This document shows, in pieces, positions 44,729-55,238 of a stretch of DNA of 64,000 bases. The stretch spans positions 3,968,001 to 4,032,000 of the forward strand of contig OZ241336.1 in NCBI GenBank assembly GCA_965200115.1, read 5' to 3'. The position numbers and the translations under genes are program-made. The first letter of the stretch is position 1; the number at the start of each line of letters is the position of its first letter. Source of the DNA: JAPOUP01 sp026708635. GTDB taxonomy: Bacteria > Pseudomonadota > Alphaproteobacteria > Rhodobacterales > Rhodobacteraceae. The notes below the pieces were generated by a model. It was not told the origin of the DNA. It saw only the letters and a program-made list of their open reading frames with translations, and ran no database searches.

Positions 44729-45264
44729 CGATGAAAACCGCTTCCGGCGGCCTTGGGACCAGAGGTCAATGCGCCAATAGACGGCCATCCACCTAAATTG
44801 CCTTATAGCGGACCGTCCGTCGCGTCCTGGATCGATTGCCCCCAGATCAAGGGAGATGGCAGGTTGTTTCCGGCGCTGTCGTATTCGAACCGGTCTGGGA
44901 AACTGAACCGAAAGGCAAAATGGGTCAACTTCTCACGATCAAACACATGGTCCCGGGCTTGATCGTCCCGGCACCGCGCCTGGCCTTCACGAACTCGCCA
45001 GATCCCCGCGCCGGAGGATCGCGTGAAAATAGATCTGGAGCGGGGGTTTGCGACAGGGCCGGCCCGTGGCGACCAGTCGTGCCGCTCGCCATTAGATTCG
45101 GCCTGTCGGCAACTGTTCCAAGGCTCGTCGCCTATGCCTCGGGAATCTCCCGTATAGCGACATGCCGCTTTCCGGTGAGCCAGGGCAGCCGCGTGGCGAA
45201 AGGCAAGTTACGGCGATCAACCTTCCCGTCAAGTGGCTTAAATTATACCGACCGAACACGCTTG
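44729..45264. other. Intergenic region before the broken FkbM gene
   Basis: An open frame runs through part of this stretch in phase with the methyltransferase but its translation has no family features and it lacks a ribosome binding site, so I treat it as non-coding. No RNA gene or terminator recognised. Confidence 0.4.
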
Positions 45265-46181
45265 ATGACATATTTCATTCGCCATTATAGCATTCTCGTT
45301 TACCGGATAGACTGGGTAATGCCGATGATGGACAGAATTGTTCAGGGAATTCGCGCCTTAAACCACCGGCGTCTTCTTCGCCGTCGTTGGAGGAACCGAC
45401 CGCGAACCCTCGCCCGCAGTCTGAAGCGGCTCCCGACCACGATGCGGGAAGGATTCCGGTTCATCAATGACCGGTCGGCCACCGATGATTGGGAGGCCGC
45501 GACCCGAAACCTTGTGGGAAGCCTTCTCACGAACGCTTCGCTATTCGTAAATGTCGGGGCGAATGTAGGTTTCTACTGTTGCATGGCCCGAAACACCGGG
45601 GTCAGGACGATCGCTTTTGAACCGGAGCCGGCGAACTGCCAGCTCTTCTGCAGGAACATGGCCATAAACGGATTCTCGGACGACGTTGAACTGTTTCCCA
45701 TGGCTGTCGGGGACCCCCCCCTCGAATTGCGGAGATCTTCGGCCTCCACGACACCGCTTCCCTGTCGGTCAAATTCAGCGGGATAGGAAGCGCATTAAGT
45801 CAGCTCGTTCCCGTAACCAACCTTGACGACATAGTCCTCGGACATAGGTGGATGTCGGAAAATCTCCTACTGCTGGTCGATGTCGAAGGATGGGAGGAGC
45901 ATGTGCTCGCGGGCGCTTCCGGCCTACTGGCACTTGATCCGAAACCTGTCTGGATCATTGAGATCCTGCCCGACACGGTGGTCAAGCGAACCAGACAAAC
46001 CCAGGTGTTCCAAAAGATGTTCACGCAAGGGTACCGCGCGTATCGCATCCTCAGTCACGGAAAGCTTGCCGAAATCACCGAGGAAGCCGTCCAATCGGTC
46101 ATGTCGTCCAGAGATAGTGACTGGAACTACCTGTTTATCGACAGACTTAGGTCGGCTCCGAACATGACGCTCTCTGGATGA
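45265..46181 (+). pseudogene. FkbM-family methyltransferase, frameshifted at a C8 tract
   Basis: The first frame (ATG 45265) gives FVNVGANVGFYCCMA (SAM motif I), AFEPEPANCQLFCRNMAING and MAVGD, then runs into a C8 homopolymer (45714-45721) and stops soon after. From there the second frame continues the same protein: EIFGLHDTASLSVKF, then VPVTNLDDIVL and LLLVDVEGWEEHVLAGA, ending at 46181. One additional C would join the two into one protein of about 305 residues. FkbM enzymes are O-methyltransferases, often for glycans or secondary metabolites. A hypermutable tract at the exact break makes phase variation possible, besides decay or sequencing error. Confidence 0.8.
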
Positions 46182-46334
46182 CCGCCAAGAACCGGGTTAA
46201 CCATTCCGGCAGGTCCACCGCCGGATGGAGAATGGCGATAAGCGGCCGCGGCGGAACGGTAAGGATCCGAACTCCAGACATGTCCCGAACAAGGGCGGTG
46301 CGTTGACCAGCTTGTTGCCGTACCCATGCCCCGC

Positions 46335-47786
46335 TCAGTTGCCCGTGCGATAATTCGGGCTCTCCCGAATGATCTGGACATCGTGGACATGGCTTTCCTT
46401 CAGGCCCGCCCCGGTGATCCTCACGAACCTGCAGTTCTTCCTCATTTCCTCGATCGTCTCGCAGCCCGTGTATCCCATCGCGGCGCGCAACCCCCCGATC
46501 AACTGATGAATGACGGCTTCAGCGGACCCCCTGTATGGCACCTGCCCCTCGATTCCTTCGGGCACGAGCTTGTCCGAGGCCGCGTCTTTCTGAAAATACC
46601 TGTCCGCCGAGCCCCGGGCCATAGCCCCGAGGGAACCCATGCCCCTGTATGACTTGAAGCTTCTACCGCGGTATAAAACCAGTTCGCCGGGCGATTCGTC
46701 GGTTCCGGCAACCAGGGAGCCGACCATGGCACTGGACGCACCCGCCGCGATCGCCTTCGCGAGATCGCCGGAGAACTTGATTCCGCCATCGGCGATCAAG
46801 GGAACGTCACCCGTGGTCGCGGCGCAATCCATAATCGCCGTGAGCTGCGGAACGCCGACACCGGCCACGACACGTGTCGTGCATATTGAGCCGGGTCCGA
46901 TTCCGACCTTTACCCCATCCGCCCCGGCTCCGATGAGCGCCCGCGCCGCCTCGCCGGTCGCCACGTTACCCGCGATGACCTGGACTGCATTCGAAAGCCT
47001 CTTTACCCGCGCGACAGCCTCTACGACCCCCTCGGAATGGCCGTGCGCCGTGTCAACGACAACCACGTCAACCCCGGCGTCCACCAACGCCTCCGAACGC
47101 GCATACCCGTCATCGCCAACCGTCGTGGCCGCGGCCACCCGCAGACGGCCGAGCCGGTCCTTGCAGGCCTGAGGGTTCAGAACCGCCTGTTCGCTGTCCT
47201 TGAGGGTCAGAAGGCCGGTCAGCCTGCCCCGACCGTCAGTAACCAGAAGCTTTTCGATGCGCCGCGCCTTCATGAGACCCCTCGCCTCGTCAAGATCCGC
47301 GGGTTCCTCCAGGACGGCGAGATCTTCGGCTGTCATCATCCGGCTGACCGGCGTGGCGTCGTCCTCCGCGAAACGCATATCGCGGTTCGTCACGATTCCG
47401 AGCACCCTGCCCCCATCATCCACGACCGGAAATCCCGTGACATTGTACCGCCGTCGCAACGCCTTGGCATCGCCAAGCGTCTGGTCGGCCTTCAGCGTAA
47501 CCGGATTGTATACAATGCCGGAAACGAACCGTTTGACGCTCCGGACCTGTCTGGTCTGTTCCTCGACGTCAAGATTGCGGTGAATGACGCCCATGCCGCC
47601 GGCCTGCGCCATCGTGATCGCCATCCGGGCTTCGGTCACGGTGTCCATGGCCGAACTCAGGAGCGGGATATTGGTGTGGATATCACGCGTGATTCTAGTG
47701 CGCGTATCGACCTCGGACGGCAGGGCCCTCGACGCTCCGGGCACGAGCAAGACATCATCGAAGGTCAGCGCCTCACGAATCTCCAT
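46335..47786 (-). CDS. guaB: Inosine-5'-monophosphate dehydrogenase
   Basis: Oxidises IMP to XMP, the committed step to GMP. 483 residues: an N-terminal half of the TIM barrel (EALTFDDVLLVPGAS), a pair of CBS domains (about residues 90-205), then the catalytic half with the loop GIGPGSICTTRVVAGVG containing the active-site Cys, DGGIKFSGDLAKAIAAGA for IMP phosphate, and YRGMGSLGAM. All key residues are intact. It is convergent with the broken FkbM gene. The upstream 800 bases hold no recognised gene. Confidence 0.95.
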   Translation of the reverse strand: MEIREALTFDDVLLVPGASRALPSEVDTRTRITRDIHTNIPLLSSAMDTVTEARMAITMAQAGGMGVIHRNLDVEEQTRQVRSVKRFVSGIVYNPVTLKADQTLGDAKALRRRYNVTGFPVVDDGGRVLGIVTNRDMRFAEDDATPVSRMMTAEDLAVLEEPADLDEARGLMKARRIEKLLVTDGRGRLTGLLTLKDSEQAVLNPQACKDRLGRLRVAAATTVGDDGYARSEALVDAGVDVVVVDTAHGHSEGVVEAVARVKRLSNAVQVIAGNVATGEAARALIGAGADGVKVGIGPGSICTTRVVAGVGVPQLTAIMDCAATTGDVPLIADGGIKFSGDLAKAIAAGASSAMVGSLVAGTDESPGELVLYRGRSFKSYRGMGSLGAMARGSADRYFQKDAASDKLVPEGIEGQVPYRGSAEAVIHQLIGGLRAAMGYTGCETIEEMRKNCRFVRITGAGLKESHVHDVQIIRESPNYRTGN

Positions 47787-48587
47787 TGGACGTCTCCCTG
47801 GAAGAACTCGTTTGACGATCCCTTATTGCACGTCCCATCCTAAGCGAAAGACCAAATGTCATATCGCGCGGCAAATCTCCGGAGACGGTGACCGGCTCTA
47901 TGCATACGGGCTCGGCGTGGAGGCAATTCGAGCATTTGGGCAGTTGCCTGCCGCAATGCCCCAATCGGCCCTTACACCACTGCGGCAGTGCCACACGCTT
48001 GATGACCTTCCACTGGGATCCGCGCTGTATCCGTGAACAAACAGCCGTTCCGCACCTTTCCAGCCGAAAGCACTGCCCCAGCGTCCCCAATTCAACGCGC
48101 CAATCGGATTCACTCTTCCCGCCTGTTGATCCGCGACAGACCCAACGGACCGGGAACCCGGAGATCCGGAAGGGTGTAGCCCAGCCTGGTTGGTGATTGC
48201 GGTTCGTGGATAACAGGATGGCGGAGAGGTGCCATGTGCCAAAGGTTGCCCGATTGCCTCGAATGGCCCACTATCGTTACTTGGCAACCAATCCGGGATA
48301 CACACGATCCATAAGCCATCCTTGAACCGATTCCACAAAATTGATATCCACGATTCGAGGATTTTAAACATAAGGAGTGGCCTGTCCAGCATACCACGCA
48401 CGCCGATGACGCGTCTTTCCGCATTCAGCGATGCTGTCGTTTCGCATGGAGGCCGGAAGCCATGCCTCGATCCGAAAGATACCTTGCCTATGCACTTGAT
48501 TCACGCATTCAGGCATATCCGCCGCGAGGGGTTGGCGTCCCAGCCTCATAGCCACCAGTAGCCCACACAACAAATATGGAGAGTGAC
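47787..48587. other. Long intergenic region between guaB and livK
   Basis: About 800 bases with only short, feature-less open frames on both strands. No tRNA, transposase fragment or T-tailed hairpin recognised. It should hold the divergent promoters of guaB and of the liv-type operon. Confidence 0.4.
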
Positions 48588-49778
48588 ATGAAGAAACTGT
48601 TCCTTACCTCAAGCGCGATTGCCGGCCTGGCATTTTCCGCGGCGGGCGCAACCGCCGAGGAAATCAAGCTCGGCGTGCTCCTCGGATTTACGGGGCCGGT
48701 TGAGTCACTGATTCCACCGATCGCCGAAGCGGCCGAAATCGCGATGCGGGAGGCAAGCGACAGCGGAATGTTGCTTGGTGGTTCCACCGTAAAGTCAGTG
48801 CGTGGGGACTCAACCTGCGGCGACAGTGCGGCCGCGGTGGCGGCCACGGAACGTATGGTGACCGCCGACGGGGTCCAGGCCATCATGGGGGCCGCCTGTT
48901 CAGGGGCCACGATCGCGGCGCTGACCAATATCGCGGTGCCAAACGGGATCGTCATGATATCGCCGGCATCGACATCCCCGGCACTATCGACGACCGAGGA
49001 CGACGGCCTGTTCTTCCGTACGGCACCATCCGACGCGAGACAGGGTCAGGTTATGGCGGAAATACTCATGGAGGAAGGCATCAACGAGGTCGCCGTCTCC
49101 TATAACAACAACGATTACGGTAAGGGACTCTCGGACAGCTTCCAATCCGCATTCGAGGCGGCGGGCGGCACCGTGACCATCAATGCCGCGCATGAGGACG
49201 GGAAGGCCGACTATTCGGCGGAAGTGTCCGCCCTCGCCTCGGCGGGAGGCCAGCGGCTCGTCATCATCGGATACATTGATCAGGGCGGTAGCGGAATCCT
49301 GCGGGGTGCCCTCGACTCCGGTGCCTTCGATACATTCCATTTCCCCGATGGCATGATCGGCGATATGCTTGAGGATAACTTCGGGGACGAGATCAACGGC
49401 TCGACCGGCCAGCATCCTGCGTCCGACAGCGAAGGCAATGAGATGTTCGTTGAGATGGTGGGAGACACTTTCGACGCCTCGTCACCCTACACCGGACAGG
49501 CCTACGACGCCGCCGCATTGATACTTCTGGCCATGCAGGCCGCCGGTTCCTCGGATAGCGGCGACTTCAAGAGCAGCGTCATGGATGTCGCCAACGCGCC
49601 GGGTGAGAAGATCTTTCCAGGTGAGATCGCAAAGGCGCTGGAGATTCTCGGGAACGGCGGGGAAGTCGATTATGTTGGCGCCACGGCCGTGGAGCTGATC
49701 GGCCCCGGCGAATCCGCGGGCAGTTATGCCCAGACGGAAGTCAGGGATGGTGAAGTTACGACTGTCCGATACCGCTGA
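48588..49778 (+). CDS. livK: Branched-chain amino acid-type ABC transporter, substrate-binding protein
   Basis: Periplasmic-binding protein of the Leu/Ile/Val receptor family, about 396 residues. ATG 48588 is preceded by GGAG six bases upstream (an in-frame ATG at 48576 overlaps that site). Signal peptide of about 22 residues ending GATAEE. The mature part starts IKLGVLLGFTGPVESL and contains the ligand-site pattern GAACSGATIAA and SPASTSPALS. The genuine ligand may be a branched-chain amino acid, amide or urea. First gene of a K-G-F-H-M operon. Confidence 0.9.
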   Translation: MKKLFLTSSAIAGLAFSAAGATAEEIKLGVLLGFTGPVESLIPPIAEAAEIAMREASDSGMLLGGSTVKSVRGDSTCGDSAAAVAATERMVTADGVQAIMGAACSGATIAALTNIAVPNGIVMISPASTSPALSTTEDDGLFFRTAPSDARQGQVMAEILMEEGINEVAVSYNNNDYGKGLSDSFQSAFEAAGGTVTINAAHEDGKADYSAEVSALASAGGQRLVIIGYIDQGGSGILRGALDSGAFDTFHFPDGMIGDMLEDNFGDEINGSTGQHPASDSEGNEMFVEMVGDTFDASSPYTGQAYDAAALILLAMQAAGSSDSGDFKSSVMDVANAPGEKIFPGEIAKALEILGNGGEVDYVGATAVELIGPGESAGSYAQTEVRDGEVTTVRYR

Positions 49779-49870
49779 CGGACAGGACCGAACGATTCTG
49801 AGCGCGGCCCGTTGTCAGTTCGGGCCGCGCTTCGCCATGTCGCCGCTTTACGCGGCTTCAGGTGCGAATC

Positions 49871-50641
49871 ATGATCGTCGTAGAGCGTATTCGAAGGCAT
49901 TTCGGCGGCTTCCGGGCGGTTGATGGTGCTTCCCTGGAAGTCACCACCGGATCCATCACCGGCCTGATTGGGCCCAACGGTGCTGGAAAAACAACTCTTT
50001 TCAATGTAATTGCTGGTATACTTAAACCTACTGGTGGTCGGGTCTATATGAATGGCGAGGATGTCACCAGACTGCCTCCGCATGAGCTGTTCGGTAAAGG
50101 CCTTCTCAGGACATTCCAGGTCGCCAGGGAATTCCATTCGCTTACCGTGCGCGAAAACCTGATGATGGTTCCCGGTGGACAGGCGGGCGAGCGCCTGATC
50201 AACACCTGGTTTCGCCGCGGCCTCATCGCGCGCGGCGAGTCCGCGCTTGGGCAAAAAGCCGATGAGGTCCTGGACTTCCTGACTATGGCGCACCTTGCGA
50301 ACGAGAAGGCTGGAAACCTCTCCGGTGGGCAAAAAAAGCTGCTCGAACTCGGGCGCACCATGATGGTCGACGCCAAAGTCGTTTTTCTTGACGAGGTTGG
50401 GGCTGGCGTGAACCGGACGCTGCTCAATACCATCGCCGGCGCGATCATGCGACTTAACCGGGAGCGCGGATACACGTTCTGCATAATTGAGCATGACATG
50501 GATTTCATAGGCCGCCTCTGCGACCCGGTAATCTGCATGGCGGAGGGCAAGGTGCTGGCGCAAGGAACGATGAAGGAGATAAAGTCTAACGATCTGGTTA
50601 TAGAAGCCTATCTCGGCACCGGAAGCCGGACAGTCGCCTGA
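49871..50641 (+). CDS. livG: Branched-chain amino acid-type ABC transporter ATPase LivG
   Basis: ATPase of 256 residues. Walker A GPNGAGKTT, signature LSGGQKKLLELGRTMM, Walker B VVFLDEVGAGVN and H-loop IIEHDMDFI. The LivG-specific FNVIAGILKPTGG and RTFQVAREF segments are present. In the Walker B neighbourhood the usual D-E-P is DEV, an unusual Pro-to-Val change but not at the catalytic Glu. Start ATG 49871; a GTG three codons earlier is possible. It lies 92 bases after livK and 111 bases before livF. Confidence 0.9.
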   Translation: MIVVERIRRHFGGFRAVDGASLEVTTGSITGLIGPNGAGKTTLFNVIAGILKPTGGRVYMNGEDVTRLPPHELFGKGLLRTFQVAREFHSLTVRENLMMVPGGQAGERLINTWFRRGLIARGESALGQKADEVLDFLTMAHLANEKAGNLSGGQKKLLELGRTMMVDAKVVFLDEVGAGVNRTLLNTIAGAIMRLNRERGYTFCIIEHDMDFIGRLCDPVICMAEGKVLAQGTMKEIKSNDLVIEAYLGTGSRTVA

Positions 50642-50752
50642 TGGATAGGCAGACTGCGACCGATGCGGGACGGCTGTCCAGGATGCCCCTTTCCGGATGG
50701 CCTCCGCGGCAACGAACGCTAAGGATAGACAGCCAAAAGGCGCGCCGCTGAT

Positions 50753-51568
50753 ATGAGCCGAAATGGTGGCAGTAGACGAAGCAACAGATCCGGGGCATCC
50801 CTCCCCGAGGTGTCTACCATTGCCGCCGAATCGAGCGATCCCGTAGTTTGCGAGGTGCGCAAACCCTACCTATTGGGCAATTCTCTGACGGGCGGTTACG
50901 GGAGGGGCTCGGACATACTGCATGACTGTACGATCGCGGTGGAGAGAGGCAAAATCGCGGTGATCGTGGGACCGAACGGCGCCGGCAAGTCGACGGCAAT
51001 GAAAGGCCTGTTCGGAATGCTGGACCTGAGAAAGGGAACCGTTTGGCTGGATGACGAGAATATCACGGACTTGTCGCCGCAGGCGCGGGTGGCCAAAGGA
51101 ATGGCGTTCGTGCCACAGACTTCCAACGTCTTCACGACGATGACGGTTGAGGAAAACCTGGAAATGGGCGCGTTTCTTCACCGCGAAGGCATGAAATGCG
51201 CCATTGAACAGGTCTATGGCCTGTTTCCCGTCCTGCGTGACCGGCGGCGGCAGCGGGCCGGGGAGCTTTCGGGAGGCCAGCGCCAGCAGTTGGCTCTGGG
51301 ACGGGCACTGATGACCCAGCCGCAGATTCTGATGCTGGACGAGGTAACTGCCGGCATCAGTCCGATTGTAATGAATGAACTGTTCGGGAAAATTATCGAA
51401 ATCGCCGGTACCGGAATTTCCGTATTGATGGTTGAGCAGAACGCCAGACAGGCTCTCGAAATCGCCCATGTGGGGTATGTTCTGGTACAGGGCCGCAACC
51501 GTTTCACCGATACCGGGGCGGCGCTTCTCGCGAGCCCGGATGTGCGGCGGAGCTTTCTGGGAGGATAG
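50753..51568 (+). CDS. livF: Branched-chain amino acid-type ABC transporter ATPase LivF
   Basis: Second ATPase, 271 residues, longer than the usual 235 because of about 35 extra N-terminal residues. Walker A GPNGAGKST, LivF-type FVPQTSNVFTTMTVEENLEMG, signature LSGGQRQQLALGRALM, Walker B ILMLDEVTAGISP and H-loop MVEQNARQALEIA. As in the neighbouring LivG, the usual D-E-P reads DEV. The family core starts near LTGGYG. Start at 50753 is the only convincing one in the open frame but has no strong Shine-Dalgarno. Confidence 0.88.
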   Translation: MSRNGGSRRSNRSGASLPEVSTIAAESSDPVVCEVRKPYLLGNSLTGGYGRGSDILHDCTIAVERGKIAVIVGPNGAGKSTAMKGLFGMLDLRKGTVWLDDENITDLSPQARVAKGMAFVPQTSNVFTTMTVEENLEMGAFLHREGMKCAIEQVYGLFPVLRDRRRQRAGELSGGQRQQLALGRALMTQPQILMLDEVTAGISPIVMNELFGKIIEIAGTGISVLMVEQNARQALEIAHVGYVLVQGRNRFTDTGAALLASPDVRRSFLGG

Positions 51569-51846
51569 ATCATGCATGGAACCAGGGTTCCGGTGGACGT
51601 GCGGGATACCCGCTTCACGCGGGTTGTGCGCCGGACGTCCCTCCGGCTTCCTGTGGCGGGCCCTATCAATATGGATTCCATCGTCCGGCAAAGGCCATAT
51701 CGTCGGTCTATCTCCGCACGTGACCGGCACCAGTCGGATGCCGGCATGCCCCCGCTTCCGGGTGCGGCGGCGCTCAATTGGCGGGTAGATGGCGTTCGCT
51801 AGCCTGAAATCGGTGACGATGTGAGCGCGGTTCCGAGTTTCCCGGG

Positions 51847-52866
51847 ATGAGCGTGATGGACCTTCTCAACGCCCTCACGGCGTTCGCCAACTTCGTCTTG
51901 ATTCCCGCCACGGCTTACGGAGCGCAACTGGCGCTAGGTGCCTTGGGAGTGACGCTGGTTTACGGAGTTCTGCGGTTCTCCAATGTCGCCCATGGCGACA
52001 CCATGGCGTTCGGCACGATGGTGACAATTCTCCTTACCTGGGCCCTTCAGGAGTCGGGAGTGACCCTTGGGTCGCTTCCGACGGCTTTGCTCGCCCTACC
52101 CGCGGGAATTGTCATCACCGCGGCTCTGGTGCTGGGAACTGACCGTCTGGTCTACAGGTTCTACAGGGCGCGGCGGGTCCGGCCTGTGGTATTTGTGATA
52201 GTATCGGTCGGCGTCATGTTCGTGATGAATGGCCTGGTGCGCTTCATTATCGGCCCCGGCGACCAGCGGTTCGCCGACGGGGAGCGGTTCATCGTCAGCG
52301 CGCGGGAGTTCCGGGACTGGTCAGGGTTGCGGGAAGGGCTCGCGCTGAAGACCAGCCAGGCGATCACTGTCGTTACCGCCATCCTCGTTGTCGTCCTGCT
52401 ATTCTGGTTTCTGAAGCGAACTCGCATGGGGAAATCCATGCGCGCCTATTCCGACAACGAGGATCTGGCGCTTCTCTCGGGGATCGACCCGAATCGGGTC
52501 GTAGCCGTAACTTGGATAATTCTCGCCGCACTGGCAACGGTCGCCGGAGTCCTCTACGGTCTCGACAAGAGCTTCAAGCCGTTCACGTATTTCCAGCTTC
52601 TTCTTCCGATCTTCGCGAGCGCGATCGTCGGTGGACTGGGCAGTCCGCCCGGTGCCATTGCCGGGGGGTTCCTGATCGCGTTTTCCGAGGTTACGGTAAC
52701 GTATGCCTGGAAGAAAGTGCTGGTATACCTTCTTCCGGATCCCCTCGAACCCACTGCCCTCGTCCAGCTACTCAGCACTGATTACAAGTTCGCTGTCAGC
52801 TTCCTGATCCTGACCGCCGTACTGCTTATCCGTCCTACGGGAATTTTTGCCGGGAGAGCCGAATGA
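51847..52866 (+). CDS. livH: Branched-chain amino acid-type ABC transporter permease LivH
   Basis: Inner-membrane permease of 339 residues with about eight hydrophobic segments. Family features: VTLVYGVLRFSNVAHGDTMAFG near the N-terminus, MRAYSDNEDLALLSGIDPNRV (cytoplasmic loop contacting the ATPase) and FASAIVGGLGSPPGAIAGGF. A 278-base gap with no recognised gene separates it from livF; the livM start overlaps its stop by ATGA. Confidence 0.9.
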   Translation: MSVMDLLNALTAFANFVLIPATAYGAQLALGALGVTLVYGVLRFSNVAHGDTMAFGTMVTILLTWALQESGVTLGSLPTALLALPAGIVITAALVLGTDRLVYRFYRARRVRPVVFVIVSVGVMFVMNGLVRFIIGPGDQRFADGERFIVSAREFRDWSGLREGLALKTSQAITVVTAILVVVLLFWFLKRTRMGKSMRAYSDNEDLALLSGIDPNRVVAVTWIILAALATVAGVLYGLDKSFKPFTYFQLLLPIFASAIVGGLGSPPGAIAGGFLIAFSEVTVTYAWKKVLVYLLPDPLEPTALVQLLSTDYKFAVSFLILTAVLLIRPTGIFAGRAE

Positions 52867-54167
52867 GCGCTCCGATGAGAAATATCCTGCTCTTCGCCCT
52901 GGTGTTGGGGCTAATCGTGGCAACCGGGTTTTACCGCAGTCCGAATGTCGCGCTCGGCATACTTAACATGGGACTCATAAGTGCCATAATGGCAGCCGGC
53001 CTGAATATACAATGGGGTTACGCGGGACTCTTCAACGTTGGGATCATGGGCTTCGTCGCCCTCGGGGGTCTTGCCACGGTACTGGTCAGCATGCCCCCGG
53101 TTCCGGAAGCATGGGGGGCCGGAGGACCGCGTGTCGCGCTGGCGCTGTCAGTGGGAGCGGCTGTCATCGCTCTCGCCGTGTTTCTATGGAACAGACTACC
53201 GGCCGGTCCGCCGCGCGCCGTCGCCACAGCCGCCGTCCTGCTGGGCGGATTCTTCCTCTATCGCGCTATATTCGATCCCGCGGTGCTGGCGATAGAAAAG
53301 GTGAATCCGTCCAGTACCGGATATCTGGGCGGCCTCGACCTGCCGGTGATCGTCGCCTGGCCAATTGGTGGGATGGCAGCGGCCGGCGCAGCCTGGCTTA
53401 TCGGAAAGACCGCGCTCGGCCTGAGAAGCGACTATCTGGCGATCGCGACACTTGGAATCGCGGAGATCATCATCGCGGTGCTTAAGAACGAGGAATGGCT
53501 TTCCCGTGGCGTAAAGAACGTCAATGGAATTCCGAGGCCGGTGCCTTACGAAATCGACCTTCAGAGGAGTCCGGAATTCATCGAGTGGGCCAGTATCCTG
53601 GGACTCGATCCCGTCACAGCGTCTTCACTCTTCGTGAAGCTTGGCTATACGGTCCTGTTCGTGGCGGTGCTCCTGACCGTCATCTGGCTTTCCGAAAGGG
53701 CGCTGAACTCGCCATGGGGCCGGATGATGCGGGCAATCCGCGACAATGAGATGGCCGCGAGTGCAATGGGCAAAAACGTTTCCGCCCGGCACCTCCAGGT
53801 GTTCATTCTCGGCTCGGCGATCTGCGGGCTGGCCGGAGCGATGATGACCTCCCTCGACGGGCTCCTCGCTCCCACCGGCTACCAGCCGCTACGATTCACG
53901 TTCCTGATCTGGGTGATGGTTATCGTGGGCGGTTCCGGCAACAATTTCGGGGCGGTTCTGGGAGGGTTCCTGATCTGGTATCTCTGGGTCGAAGTCGAAC
54001 CGCTGGGTCTGCTTCTGGTAGACATCCTGACCGCGGGACTGGCGGACGGAAACTGGTTGAAGGAACATCTTCGGCAATCCGCCGCCCATATGCGTTTGCT
54101 GACCATGGGATTGATCATGCTGCTGATGCTGAGATTCAGTCCACGCGGGCTGATACCGGAGCGCTAG
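52863..54167 (+). CDS. livM: Branched-chain amino acid-type ABC transporter permease LivM
   Basis: Partner permease, 434 residues. About nine membrane segments; family motifs include GYAGLFNVGIMGFVALGG, LRSDYLAIATLGIAEI, MMRAIRDNEMAASAMGKN (ATPase-contact loop) and VGGSGNNFGAVLGGFLI. It is followed after one base by a MocA-like gene. Confidence 0.9.
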   Translation: MSAPMRNILLFALVLGLIVATGFYRSPNVALGILNMGLISAIMAAGLNIQWGYAGLFNVGIMGFVALGGLATVLVSMPPVPEAWGAGGPRVALALSVGAAVIALAVFLWNRLPAGPPRAVATAAVLLGGFFLYRAIFDPAVLAIEKVNPSSTGYLGGLDLPVIVAWPIGGMAAAGAAWLIGKTALGLRSDYLAIATLGIAEIIIAVLKNEEWLSRGVKNVNGIPRPVPYEIDLQRSPEFIEWASILGLDPVTASSLFVKLGYTVLFVAVLLTVIWLSERALNSPWGRMMRAIRDNEMAASAMGKNVSARHLQVFILGSAICGLAGAMMTSLDGLLAPTGYQPLRFTFLIWVMVIVGGSGNNFGAVLGGFLIWYLWVEVEPLGLLLVDILTAGLADGNWLKEHLRQSAAHMRLLTMGLIMLLMLRFSPRGLIPER

Positions 54168-54168
54168 C

Positions 54169-54780
54169 GTGGTAAGCGACGCGATCCTGCTATTGGCCGC
54201 CGGCTCATCGGCCCGAATGCGGGGCTCTGACAAGCTACTCGAGGAAGTGGATGGTGTTCCGATCCTGCGCCGGCAGGCGAAAGCCGCGCTCGCCACCGGA
54301 GCGCACGTGACTGTGGCGCTGGCGCCAAACAGGCGGGAACGTTGTCAGACACTGGCCGGACTGCAGCTCCAGCGCGTTGTGGTGGAGAATGCGGCAAGGG
54401 GTATGGGCACGTCAATCGGCGTTGCGACCGCGGCCCTACCCGACAGCGTAAAGGCTGTCGCGATACTGCCCGCAGACATGCCTGAGATCACCACCGGCGA
54501 TCTCGAAGAGATTCTCGCCGCGTCGGCGTCACTCCCTGACCTCGTTGTTCAGGGCGTGTCATCATCTGGAGTGCCCGGTCACCCCGTGGTGTTTCCGTCA
54601 AGGCTTTTCCCGATGCTTACGCGGCTAAAGGAAGACGAAGGCGGCCGGTCGATCCTTGAGCGGGAGAAGGTTCATCGAGTGCCTTTACCCGAGGGCCATG
54701 CCCTCACCGATCTGGATACACCGGAGGCGTGGGCGGCATGGCGCACCCGACGCACGGGTTCGGATAAAGCCCTGAACTGA
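54169..54780 (+). CDS. MobA/MocA-like nucleotidyltransferase
   Basis: 203-residue protein of the NTP-transferase fold. The nucleotide-binding loop is LLAAGSSARMRGSDKLL, then PADMPEITTGDLEEI (metal-binding Asp) and the GVPGHPVVFPSRLF segment typical of the MocA (molybdopterin cytidylyltransferase) group. It starts with GTG right after the livM stop, so it may be read from the liv promoter. modABC lies just downstream on the opposite strand, a hint that it works in molybdenum cofactor maturation for a xanthine-dehydrogenase-type enzyme. Confidence 0.82.
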   Translation: MVSDAILLLAAGSSARMRGSDKLLEEVDGVPILRRQAKAALATGAHVTVALAPNRRERCQTLAGLQLQRVVVENAARGMGTSIGVATAALPDSVKAVAILPADMPEITTGDLEEILAASASLPDLVVQGVSSSGVPGHPVVFPSRLFPMLTRLKEDEGGRSILEREKVHRVPLPEGHALTDLDTPEAWAAWRTRRTGSDKALN

Positions 54781-55238
54781 GATGACGGCTCCGCAATCAC
54801 AACCGCGGACGATGGCCTCGAATGGCGCGCGCTCCCATACCGGCGCGAGATCTCGAGAGAACCGCAAGGATACGCTACCGGAACGATAGCGACCTTGGAT
54901 GGAAACCGATTGGCACAGTCAATGTGCGGACCCTCGACGACATGGCGGGCGGTCTCAAGCGCCGCGCTTCGTCAAAAACCGCTCCCTGGACAGCGAGGCG
55001 GACCACAGGCCCAAATGCGCCTCTGACAGCGACATGTAGGTCAAGCGGGCCACGTTCCCGGAGGCTTCGGTCCGGCGACGGGAAAAGACCGGGGACCGAA
55101 GGTAAACCCCGGCGAAAGCGCTGATCCGATACGCTCCCCCGAAACATCGCGTGGGCGTCGGGACTTCCCGTTGTGGTTTCTCCACCTTCACTCCCCAATC
55201 CCTGAATGTCCGCATCGCCCTTGCGGGTTCGGAGAGTT
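54781..55238. other. Intergenic region between convergent MocA-like and modC genes
   Basis: No gene, RNA or obvious bidirectional terminator recognised; only short feature-less frames on both strands. Confidence 0.4.

Noticed and set aside
44836..45264. N-terminal extension of the FkbM frame
   Set aside because: Its translation lacks family similarity and a ribosome binding site; the methyltransferase fold begins after ATG 45265.
51572..51802. Small frame between livF and livH
   Set aside because: Arginine-rich and feature-less; the gap is better explained as untranslated spacer.
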